Shown here in pieces: positions 1 to 5,779 of a DNA stretch of 7,676 nucleotides. How positions within the stretch are numbered: the first letter of the stretch is position 1; each line of letters opens with the position of its first letter. The position numbers and the translations under genes were made by a program. Under the pieces are notes generated by a model. The model worked only from the letters and a program-made list of their open reading frames with translations. It did not search any database and was not told where the DNA came from. Origin of the DNA: an uncultured Alistipes sp. (GTDB taxonomy: Bacteria > Bacteroidota > Bacteroidia > Bacteroidales > Rikenellaceae); the NCBI GenBank assembly GCA_937895825.1, contig CALBKP010000061.1, positions 1 to 7,676 on the forward strand, in the 5' to 3' direction.

Positions 1-1634
1 AGGTTATGCTCGGCGCTATCAAGTTCGCTCACGAGGAGATTAAGAAGCACTGCGCTGTACAGATCGAGCTTATGAAGGAGCTCGGCAAGGATGTTAAGCG
101 CGAGTACTGCCACGAGACTAACGACGAGGAGCTCCGCCAGACTATTATCACAGAGCTCTACGACAAGGCTTACGCCATCGCTACCAGCGGCACAATGAAG
201 CACGAGCGTTCGGATGCTTTCGATGCATTGGAGGCAGAGTTCGCTTCACGCTATACTGAGGAGGAGCTCGAGGAGAAGGCTCCACTCATCCATAAGTACT
301 TCCACGACGACGTACAGAAGAAGGCTATGCGTAACATGATCCTCGACGAGGGTAAGCGTCTCGACGGCCGTCGTACCGACGAGATCCGCCCCATCTGGTG
401 CGAGGTAGACTACTTGCCCTGCGCTCATGGCTCAGCTATCTTTACTCGTGGTGAGACCCAGTCGCTCACGACCGTTACTCTCGGCACGAAGCTCGACGAG
501 AAGCAGAAAGACGAGGTTTTGGTTCAGGGCAGCGAGCAGTTCGTCCTCCACTACAACTTCCCTCCCTTCTCAACAGGCGAGGCACGCCCCGCACGTGGTC
601 TTAGCCGCCGCGAGATTGGCCACGGCCACCTTGCATGGCGTGCGTTGAAGCCCATGGTACCCCTGGGCGAGGAGAACCCCTATGCAGTACGTGTAGTATC
701 GGACATCTTGGAGTCTAATGGTTCATCATCAATGGCTACCGTATGTGCTGGTACTTTGGCGCTTATGGATGCAGGTGTTAAGCTCCGCAAGCCCGTATCA
801 GGTATCGCCATGGGTCTTATCTCGGACTCAGCCACTGGCCGCTGGGCAGTGTTGTCGGATATCCTTGGTGACGAGGATCACTTGGGCGACATGGACTTCA
901 AGGTTACTGGCACACGCGATGGTATCACCGCAACACAGATGGATATCAAGGTTGATGGTCTCTCGTACGAGGTATTGGCTAAGGCTTTGGAGCAGGCACG
1001 TCAGGGTCGCTTGCACATCCTCGACAAGCTCGTTGAGACTATCGCCGAGCCCCGCGAGGATTACAAGCCATTCGTACCTCGCATCGTTCAGATCACCATT
1101 CCTCAGGACTTCATCGGTGCTGTTATCGGCCCAGGCGGTAAGGTTATCCAGGAGATCCAGAAGACCACTGGCACAACTATCACCATCACGGAGGTTGACG
1201 AGAAGGGTATCGTTGATATCTTCGGTCAGGATAAGGAGGCTTTGGATGCTGCTTTGGCACGCATCAAGGCTATCGTTGCCGTTCCCGAGATTGGAGAGAC
1301 ATACAACGGCAAGATCCGCTCTATCGTAGACTTCGGTGCCTTCGTTGAGATTCTCCCTGGTAAGGATGCTTTGCTCCACATCTCAGAGATCGACTACAAG
1401 CGTTTCGAGACTATGGAGGAGACAGGCCTTAATGAGGGTGATATGATCGAGGTTAAACTCATCGCCAAGGATCAGAAGACTGGCAAGCTTAAGCTCTCGC
1501 GTAAGGCTTTGTTACCCAAGCCCGAGGGCTGGGTTGAGCGCGAGCCACGCGAGCGTAAGCCACGCGAGCAGCGCGATGGCGAGAAGCGAGAGCAGCGCGG
1601 TGAGCAGCGTGGTCCCCGTGGTCCTCGTCACTAA
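1..1634 (+). CDS. pnp: Polynucleotide phosphorylase, C-terminal part (5' end outside window)
   Basis: 3'-to-5' phosphorolytic exoribonuclease that degrades RNA to nucleoside diphosphates; cytoplasmic, trimeric in known family members. The frame is open from base 3 with no stop, and the first Met (base 6) lies inside the family motif VMLGAIKFAHEE, so roughly 200 N-terminal residues (first RNase PH domain) are missing. Counting from that Met: all-alpha linker about 1-80; second RNase PH domain about 126-345, with phosphate-site S240-S242 in SNGSSS and catalytic D291, D297 and K299 in DHLGDMDFK, matching E. coli D486, D492 and K494; KH domain about 355-415 with GPGG at 375-378; S1 domain about 430-501. 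The last ~35 residues are an Arg/Glu/Gln/Gly-rich tail. It ends in tandem TAA stops. Family assignment is essentially certain. Confidence 0.97.
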   Translation, partial: VMLGAIKFAHEEIKKHCAVQIELMKELGKDVKREYCHETNDEELRQTIITELYDKAYAIATSGTMKHERSDAFDALEAEFASRYTEEELEEKAPLIHKYFHDDVQKKAMRNMILDEGKRLDGRRTDEIRPIWCEVDYLPCAHGSAIFTRGETQSLTTVTLGTKLDEKQKDEVLVQGSEQFVLHYNFPPFSTGEARPARGLSRREIGHGHLAWRALKPMVPLGEENPYAVRVVSDILESNGSSSMATVCAGTLALMDAGVKLRKPVSGIAMGLISDSATGRWAVLSDILGDEDHLGDMDFKVTGTRDGITATQMDIKVDGLSYEVLAKALEQARQGRLHILDKLVETIAEPREDYKPFVPRIVQITIPQDFIGAVIGPGGKVIQEIQKTTGTTITITEVDEKGIVDIFGQDKEALDAALARIKAIVAVPEIGETYNGKIRSIVDFGAFVEILPGKDALLHISEIDYKRFETMEETGLNEGDMIEVKLIAKDQKTGKLKLSRKALLPKPEGWVEREPRERKPREQRDGEKREQRGEQRGPRGPRH

Positions 1635-1645
1635 TAAGAAAAATG

Positions 1646-1686
1646 ACGTCGTAGCCACCACATAATAATATGCGGTGGCGCGGCGT
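1646..1686 (+). terminator. Strong hairpin after pnp, possible 3'-end structure
   Basis: The two arms are ACGTCG (1646-1651) with CGGCGT (1681-1686, one wobble), then GCCACC (1654-1659) with GGTGGC (1674-1679), then CATA with TATG around an ATAA loop. It begins 11 bases after the pnp stop. No T tract follows, so it may stabilise or process the pnp 3' end rather than terminate by the intrinsic mechanism. The structure is seen directly; the role is inferred. Confidence 0.5.
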
Positions 1687-1699
1687 TAGATTGCAAACA

Positions 1700-1742
1700 G
1701 AATATAAATACATTTTAAATTAAACTAACTATTTTAACACCT
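1700..1742 (+). promoter_or_regulatory. Possible promoter and A/T-rich leader of the OmpA/TPR lipoprotein gene
   Basis: TACATTTT at 1709-1716 resembles the Bacteroidetes -7 box TAnnTTTG, missing only the final G. No convincing TTTG lies about 20 bp upstream (only TTAG-like sequence). The stretch up to the ATG at 1743 is A/T-rich and lacks a Shine-Dalgarno sequence, as is usual in this phylum. The preceding hairpin is consistent with a separate transcription unit. Weak call. Confidence 0.28.
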
Positions 1743-3500
1743 ATGAAGAATCTTTTCAAAGTGGGCGCAATGCTCGCTGTTGTGGTTTTGACCCTTTCAG
1801 GCTGTAATTGCTTTAAGAAGATGGCCAAGAACCAGGATGAGGTTACGTTGACCTGTACTCCCGAGGTTTTGGTATTGAACAACGGCAAGGTTGATGCCGA
1901 CATCACCGTTACATTCCCCGTTAAGTACTTCAACGCTAAGGCGGTTTTGAAGGTTACACCCGTCATCGTATTCGAGGGTGGTGAGGTTGCTGGTACTACC
2001 CAGTACTTCCAGGGCTCGAAGGTTGATGACAACTACACTGTTATCGACAAGAAGATGGGCGGTGAGTACACTATGCACGTATCATTCCCCTACGACGATC
2101 GCATGGCTTGCAGCGAGCTTCAGCTCCGCGCCGAGATCAAGTGTCCTAAGGGCAAGTGCAAGGAGTTCACTCTTGTAAACCTTAACACTGGCGCTATCCC
2201 CACAAAGGAGGAGGCTGCTATCTTGGCGGCTGGTGGTACTGATGCCGACGCATTGCGTTACTCTTACGGCTTGACCATCGCTTACGGCGTTAACATCATG
2301 CAGAAGGATATCGACTATGCAGCTGCTATGCAGAACATGCCTTCTGAGTACAAGAACGTTATCACCGAGGTTACGAAGGCTAACTACTTGTATGCTATCA
2401 ACTCATCTACCCTCTCTCGCAAGGCTAAGTCAAGCGAGGAGCTCGACGCTTTCCAGCAGAACGCTGCTGAGCAGATGGGTAACGACCGCATCAAGCAGAA
2501 CTTCTACGTTAACGGTTATGCATCACCCGATGGTCCCGAGAAGTTCAACGATAAGCTTTCGGCTGCTCGTAGCGAGTCAGGTAAGAAGGCTGCTGAGGAG
2601 CTTTTGAAGGAGATCGGTCTTCCTCTCGACGCTGCATCGTACGGTGAGGACTGGGAGGGCTTCAAGGAGCTCGTTGCTAACTCGGATATCGAGAACAAGG
2701 ATCTTATCATCTCTGTACTCAACAGCTACGAGTCATCATCGGAGCGTGAGACACAGATCAAGAACCTCTCTCAGGTATTCGACGCTTTGAAGAACGACAT
2801 TCTTCCTCAGTTGCGTCGTGCTCAGATCGTGAACAGCTCTGACATCACCGGTAAGACTGACGACGAGATGGCAGCATTGGTACGTGAGGGTAATTTCGAG
2901 GCACTCGACGTTAAGGAGATGCTTCACATCGCTTCAACTGGCAAGCTTACTCCCAGCGAGAAGGTATCTGTATTGGAGATGGCTGCTGAGCAGTATGGCA
3001 CCGTTGCCGCATACAACAACTTGGGCGTAGCTTACGCTGAGGTTGGTGAGGTAGAGGGCTCGTTGGCAGCTTTCGAGAGCGCAGTTAAGGCTGGCGGTAA
3101 GTCACAGGAGCTCAACAACAACCTCGCTCTTGCAAACCTTATGAACGGCAACACCGAGGCAGCTAAGGCTTACACAGCTAACGCTTTAAAGCAGACTAAG
3201 GCTCTTGCAGCTGCTGCTGAGGGTAACTACGCATCAGCACAGTCACAGCTCGACGGCTACAACGCTGCTGTTGCTGCTACTATGAACGCTGACTATACAG
3301 CTGCTAAGCAGTTCATCGCAAACGACACAACAGCTAAGGCAGACTACTTGCGTGCTATCATCGCAAGCAAGCAGGGCGATATGACTGCTGCAACTGCTAA
3401 TCTCAAGAGCGCTATCGAGAAGGAGCCCGCTTACGCTGAGCGTTGCAAGAAGGACGTAAACCTTCGCAACCTTATCGGCAAGGAGATCACTATCTACTAA
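1743..3500 (+). CDS. Lipoprotein with OmpA-like segment and C-terminal TPR-like repeats
   Basis: 585-residue envelope lipoprotein of unknown function. Residues 1-21 are a lipoprotein signal: basic start, hydrophobic core, lipobox L-S-G-C with Cys21 as the predicted lipidated residue. The sequence after Cys21 (NCFKKMAKNQ) lacks an early acidic run of the surface-export type, so a periplasm-facing position is more likely (inference). Residues about 30-150 look beta-rich. Residues 257-276 match the OmpA-type peptidoglycan-binding signature, GYASPDG with FNDKLSAAR, followed by an insertion containing GEDWEGFKELV, a pattern familiar to me from Bacteroidetes OmpA-related proteins, and LPQLRRAQI near 357. 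Ser261 occupies the position of OmpA Asp271, while Arg276 aligns with OmpA Arg286. Residues about 420-575 contain TPR-like helices (YNNLGVAYAEVGEVEGSLAAF) and Ala-rich repeats. A role in envelope-peptidoglycan linkage or assembly is plausible but unproven. Confidence 0.85.
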   Translation: MKNLFKVGAMLAVVVLTLSGCNCFKKMAKNQDEVTLTCTPEVLVLNNGKVDADITVTFPVKYFNAKAVLKVTPVIVFEGGEVAGTTQYFQGSKVDDNYTVIDKKMGGEYTMHVSFPYDDRMACSELQLRAEIKCPKGKCKEFTLVNLNTGAIPTKEEAAILAAGGTDADALRYSYGLTIAYGVNIMQKDIDYAAAMQNMPSEYKNVITEVTKANYLYAINSSTLSRKAKSSEELDAFQQNAAEQMGNDRIKQNFYVNGYASPDGPEKFNDKLSAARSESGKKAAEELLKEIGLPLDAASYGEDWEGFKELVANSDIENKDLIISVLNSYESSSERETQIKNLSQVFDALKNDILPQLRRAQIVNSSDITGKTDDEMAALVREGNFEALDVKEMLHIASTGKLTPSEKVSVLEMAAEQYGTVAAYNNLGVAYAEVGEVEGSLAAFESAVKAGGKSQELNNNLALANLMNGNTEAAKAYTANALKQTKALAAAAEGNYASAQSQLDGYNAAVAATMNADYTAAKQFIANDTTAKADYLRAIIASKQGDMTAATANLKSAIEKEPAYAERCKKDVNLRNLIGKEITIY

Positions 3501-3522
3501 TCGACAGGCGTAATACAATAGT

Positions 3523-3552
3523 AAGGGGCACCCTCGCGGTGCCTCTTTTTTT
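3523..3552 (+). terminator. Intrinsic terminator of the OmpA/TPR lipoprotein gene
   Basis: The arms are AAGGGGCACC (3523-3532) and GGTGCCTCTT (3538-3547), giving 10 bp with one wobble around a CTCGC loop and followed by T7 (3546-3552). The flanks AATAGTAA (3517-3524) and TTACTATT (3551-3558) extend the dyad. It starts 22 bases after the stop codon. Confidence 0.92.
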
Positions 3553-3593
3553 ACTATTAGGTCTACACTATTGCATAGTTATAGCGTACGAGG

Positions 3594-3608
3594 TATCGTG
3601 GCACGATA
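3594..3608. promoter_or_regulatory. 15-bp perfect dyad, candidate operator
   Basis: TATCGTG (3594-3600) and CACGATA (3602-3608) are perfect inverted copies around a single G. The centre is too tight for a good RNA hairpin, so a dimeric protein-binding site is the likelier reading. It lies about 75 bp upstream of the putative -7 box of the next gene. No regulator can be named. Could be chance. Confidence 0.3.
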
Positions 3609-3680
3609 AAAATTTCAACATAAACCGAGCTCTTCACTCACTTTTTTTTTCTATCGAGTACAAGATTTAATTTTTTTTAC

Positions 3681-3696
3681 TATCTTCGCATCGTGA
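3681..3696 (+). promoter_or_regulatory. Putative promoter -7 box of the Fn3-like lipoprotein gene
   Basis: TATCTTCG at 3681-3688 matches the Bacteroidetes -7 consensus TAnnTTTG except for one C, and sits in an ACTATCTTCGCA context common for promoters in this order. T-rich runs precede it (T9 at 3642-3650, T8 at 3671-3678). No TTTG is found at the expected -33 position. A start site near 3693-3697 would give a leader of about 120 nt before the ATG at 3816. Confidence 0.5.
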
Positions 3697-3756
3697 ATGA
3701 GTGTGTCTAAGAATTGTCGGGTCTGCGGTTTAGGTGCCGTGGAGGGCTTTTCTTAG
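3697..3756 (+). CDS. Possible 19-codon leader ORF with a CxxC motif
   Basis: ATG at 3697 opens a frame ending with TAG at 3754-3756 and encoding MSVSKNCRVCGLGAVEGFS. The two cysteines are spaced CRVC, like half of a zinc knuckle. The start is only a few bases after the predicted transcription start, so translation would be nearly leaderless; no ribosome-binding site is visible. The ORF coincides with the hairpin at 3703-3761, so it could be a regulatory leader peptide or a chance reading frame. An ORF this short in non-coding sequence is not rare. Low confidence. Confidence 0.2.
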   Translation: MSVSKNCRVCGLGAVEGFS

Positions 3757-3761
3757 GATAC
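3703..3761 (+). promoter_or_regulatory. Structured 5' leader element, two-part hairpin
   Basis: Closing stem: GTGTC (3703-3707) pairs with GATAC (3757-3761, one wobble) and TAAGAA (3708-3713) with TTCTTA (3750-3755), leaving G3756 bulged. Inside, TCTGCGG (3722-3728) pairs with CCGTGGA (3737-3743, two wobbles) around an 8-base loop, separated from the outer stem by a G-rich internal loop. The element lies in the long leader between the putative promoter and the lipoprotein ATG, 54 bases before the start. It matches no riboswitch class I can recognise. A cis-regulatory RNA is inferred from the structure and position. Confidence 0.4.
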
Positions 3762-3815
3762 AATACAGGAGCGAAACATACATTTTTTTTATTTAATAAC
3801 TAACAAACAACAAAA

Positions 3816-5177
3816 ATGAAAAAGTATTTTTCTTTGATGGTAGCTTTTGCTGCTATGTTTGCGTTTGCAGCTTGTACTCCTTCAAATGAGGAGGGTAAGG
3901 AGCCTTCAACACCTACGGCTCTTGCTAAGCCCGTTCTTACTGTTGAGAACGTAACAAGCACAAGCTTCGAGGTTAAGTGGGAGGCTGTTGAGAATGCAGT
4001 TAGCTACATGGTAAACAACGGTAGCGAGAACAAGACCGTTACTGAGACAAGCTTCAAGATGGAGAAGCTCAATGCAGGTACTTACACTGTAAAGGTTATG
4101 GCTTTGGCTGCTGAGAATTCGAACTACACTAACTCTGAGTTCGCTTCTATCCAGCAGGCTGTTACTGGCTTGACTCCCGATGAGTGCGACTGGGTAGAGT
4201 GCTCTGTAAGCCTTCCTACTGAGGAGGACGCTGCAAGTGGTTACTTTCCTTTCTTGCACATCTTCCACAGCTTCAAGGGTACAGGTATCGTAGAGATTAA
4301 GAGCGGTTGCTTCACTGCTGCTAATTACGAGAATACTCCCGCTGCTACTTTGGCTGCTGAGTGCGATGCTCTCGATGCTGATACTGTTGCATTGGCTAAC
4401 GGTGATGGCGTTACAACTGTATTCCAGGGCGTTCAGTCTGAGACTGAGTACCGTCTTATCGCTGTTGTTACAAACGAGGATGGTCTCACTGTTATCTTCG
4501 ACCACAAGATTACTACTGCTGAGACTCAGCCCCACCCCTCAATGGAGAATTGGGTTGGCCTTTGGGAGGTAACTACCGAGCAGGCATTTGTTATTCCTGC
4601 TGCTGAAGATGAGCCTATCTACCTAACTGATCAGACTAACACAGTAGGTGTTGAGATTGTTCCCGCCCTTGATTACGCTTACAACGCTGTTGCTATCTAT
4701 GGCTTGAGCGTTGCTGATCCTGAGGGAACTCCTGCTCTTGGTCTTGTGGGCACAGCTGAAGATGGTAGCGATGTTCTCCAGCTTGTAAACTGGCTTTCTG
4801 TTGGTGCTGCTCAGGATGGTAGCTACTACATGATCTGGAACTCATGGAGTGACGTTACACTTAGCGATGGCACTACCGGATACTACCTCGTATCTGGCGA
4901 GTATCCTGCATTCACTGTAAACAATGGCGTTGGCTATCCTTACGAGGGTTCACTCGATGGTGGTGGCACCTTCAAGGTTCTTGCATGGGACATCTACGCT
5001 TACGATGCAAGTGGTAGCTTGCTTGGTTGGTTCTATGAGGAGGGCGTGGACATTTACCTCAATGCAGGCACACAGACTTGGACTCGTGTAGAGGCTGTTC
5101 CCTCTGCTCAGAGCATGCGTGCTCCCGTTAACTTCAACGTTAACTCAGTAGTTCTTCCCAGCTTGGTTGCTATGTAA
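3816..5177 (+). CDS. Fibronectin type III-like lipoprotein, probably surface exposed
   Basis: 453-residue lipoprotein of unknown function. Residues 1-20 form a lipoprotein signal with lipobox F-A-A-C and Cys20 as the predicted lipidation site. The next residues, TPSNEEGKEP, carry an acidic pair close to the Cys, similar to the export signals that send Bacteroidetes lipoproteins to the cell surface (inference). Residues about 38-118 fit one Fn3 domain (VTSTSFEVKWEAV, then GTYTVKVMAL). Residues about 124-235 look like a second Ig/Fn3-like domain (SETEYRLIAVVTNEDG). Residues about 245-453 are a beta-rich, aromatic- and Gly-rich domain starting at NWVGLWEVTTEQ, which I do not recognise; GLWEV resembles openings of lipocalin-like domains. 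No catalytic motif is evident. The ATG is preceded by an A-rich leader without Shine-Dalgarno sequence. Carbohydrate or protein binding at the surface is a guess only. Confidence 0.83.
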   Translation: MKKYFSLMVAFAAMFAFAACTPSNEEGKEPSTPTALAKPVLTVENVTSTSFEVKWEAVENAVSYMVNNGSENKTVTETSFKMEKLNAGTYTVKVMALAAENSNYTNSEFASIQQAVTGLTPDECDWVECSVSLPTEEDAASGYFPFLHIFHSFKGTGIVEIKSGCFTAANYENTPAATLAAECDALDADTVALANGDGVTTVFQGVQSETEYRLIAVVTNEDGLTVIFDHKITTAETQPHPSMENWVGLWEVTTEQAFVIPAAEDEPIYLTDQTNTVGVEIVPALDYAYNAVAIYGLSVADPEGTPALGLVGTAEDGSDVLQLVNWLSVGAAQDGSYYMIWNSWSDVTLSDGTTGYYLVSGEYPAFTVNNGVGYPYEGSLDGGGTFKVLAWDIYAYDASGSLLGWFYEEGVDIYLNAGTQTWTRVEAVPSAQSMRAPVNFNVNSVVLPSLVAM

Positions 5178-5201
5178 TCAATAGTTTGGAGATAAACATT
5201 G

Positions 5202-5233
5202 GGCGTGATAGTTTCGACTATCACGCCTTTTTT
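5202..5233 (+). terminator. Intrinsic terminator of the Fn3-like lipoprotein gene
   Basis: A perfect 11-bp stem, GGCGTGATAGT (5202-5212) with ACTATCACGCC (5217-5227), surrounds a TTCG tetraloop and is followed by T6 (5228-5233). It lies 24 bases after the stop codon. Confidence 0.97.
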
Positions 5234-5278
5234 ATGTGGTAATGATGCACTATTGGAGTAACCCCGCTTAGCTGTAAT

Positions 5279-5341
5279 CTGTGGGCTCTGTGAGTTATAT
5301 GGGTTAGAGGGGTCAGATGAGCTATATGAGTTCTGTGGGGC
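5279..5341 (+). repeat. Degenerate 9-bp tandem repeat array, left arm (7 units)
   Basis: Seven consecutive 9-bp units start at 5279, 5288, 5297, 5306, 5315, 5324 and 5333. Examples are CTGTGAGTT, ATATGGGTT, AGATGAGCT and ATATGAGTT; the consensus is close to ATATGGGTT. The strand is G/T-rich. The array is the imperfect inverted complement of the one at 5423-5502, so the two could pair as long hairpin arms. The ~80-base spacer between them (5342-5422) is G-rich; GGCTCGCGGC occurs at 5339-5348 and 5398-5407. Nothing suggests coding. Confidence 0.75.
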
Positions 5342-5422
5342 TCGCGGCAGATATTGTTGCGGGCTGTGGGTTGTGGTAGTGGCTGAGTATTTCGCGAGGC
5401 TCGCGGCCAGTAGGTCTTTGTC

Positions 5423-5502
5423 CACCTGACTCACCGAACCCATATAACACATATAACCAATCTGACCCACTTAACCCATTTACCCACATAACCCACCGAC
5501 TG
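5423..5502 (-). repeat. Degenerate 9-bp tandem repeat array, right arm (9 units)
   Basis: Units begin at 5423, 5432, 5441, 5450, 5459, 5468, 5477, 5485 and 5494, all 9 bp except one 8-bp unit at 5477-5484. Examples are CATATAACA, CATATAACC, CACTTAACC and CACATAACC. The reverse complement of the consensus (GGTTATATG) is a rotation of the ATATGGGTT consensus of the left arm, so both arrays derive from the same repeat in opposite orientations. Function unknown. Confidence 0.75.
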
Positions 5503-5516
5503 GCAACACAAGGCCC

Positions 5517-5647
5517 TAATTTGTTGTCAGAAGGGGTTAGATTTGGCCTATCACAAAAGAAGAGTCCTCGGGATAGGACTAAAACGTACAGCCCGAGGTA
5601 GGTATATTTAGGGATGGGTGGAGAATGACCCATTACCACAAGAAATA
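5517..5647. repeat. Palindromic MITE-like element, copy 1
   Basis: A 131-bp element with imperfect terminal inverted repeats of about 22 bp. It begins TAATTTGTTGTCAGAAGGGG and ends with a degraded inverse at 5626-5647, where pairing is broken by two mismatches, a bulge and a 3-base internal loop. Inside are CCTATC (5547-5552) with GATGGG (5613-5618), and two mutually exclusive stems: AGTCCT (5563-5568) with AGGACT (5575-5580), or CCTCGGG (5566-5572) with CCCGAGG (5592-5598). The first 24 bp are identical to the start of copy 2, 129 bp downstream. There is no transposase. It could be a non-autonomous mobile element or a structured RNA repeat. Confidence 0.65.
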
Positions 5648-5775
5648 ATTTGTTGTCAGAAGGGGTTAGGCTTGGTCTCGACATGAAATCAGCCCAGATG
5701 GGACATACTTAAGCGTATTTCCCATTCGGGCTGATGATTGAGAGGCCGAGAATGACCCCTTATCACAACAAATTA
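5646..5775. repeat. Palindromic MITE-like element, copy 2
   Basis: A 130-bp element able to fold end to end into one hairpin. Ends 5646-5668 and 5753-5775 are inverted repeats pairing at about 21 of 23 positions. Next come CTTGGTCTC (5671-5679) with GAGGCCGAG (5742-5750, two wobbles), ATCAGCCC (5688-5695) with GGGCTGAT (5728-5735), ATGGGA (5698-5703) with TCCCAT (5720-5725), and ATAC (5705-5708) with GTAT (5715-5718) around loop TTAAGC. About 48 pairs form in total. The element shares its outermost TA with copy 1 and ends 4 bp from the deoC stop codon, so it may also act at the 3' end of deoC mRNA. Confidence 0.7.
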
Positions 5776-5779
5776 CGAA

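Noticed and set aside
718..1329. 203-codon plus-strand ORF and a 183-codon antisense ORF within pnp
   Set aside because: Both are alternative frames of highly conserved PNPase sequence, with no domain signature and skewed composition.
3767..3771. AGGAG as a Shine-Dalgarno sequence
   Set aside because: It lies about 44 bases before the lipoprotein ATG, far too distant, with no other credible start codon at proper spacing.
3906..4535. 209-codon minus-strand ORF
   Set aside because: Lies wholly inside the Fn3-like lipoprotein gene, is Ser/Leu-rich as expected for an antisense frame, and has no recognisable motif.
5108..5470. 120-codon minus-strand ORF spanning the end of the Fn3-like lipoprotein gene
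   Set aside because: It overlaps a solid gene on the other strand, a strong terminator and the 9-bp arrays; its peptide reflects the repeats.
5423..5502. CRISPR array or telomere-like repeat
   Set aside because: Units are 9 bp, directly abutting and degenerate, with no spacers and no nearby cas genes. The TAACCC resemblance is only superficial in a bacterial chromosome.
5322..5684. 120-codon minus-strand ORF with the repeated peptide LTPSDNKL
   Set aside because: The peptide repeat is simply the two identical ends of the palindromic elements read in frame. The frame runs across the elements and the 9-bp arrays, and its composition is unlike the neighbouring genes.
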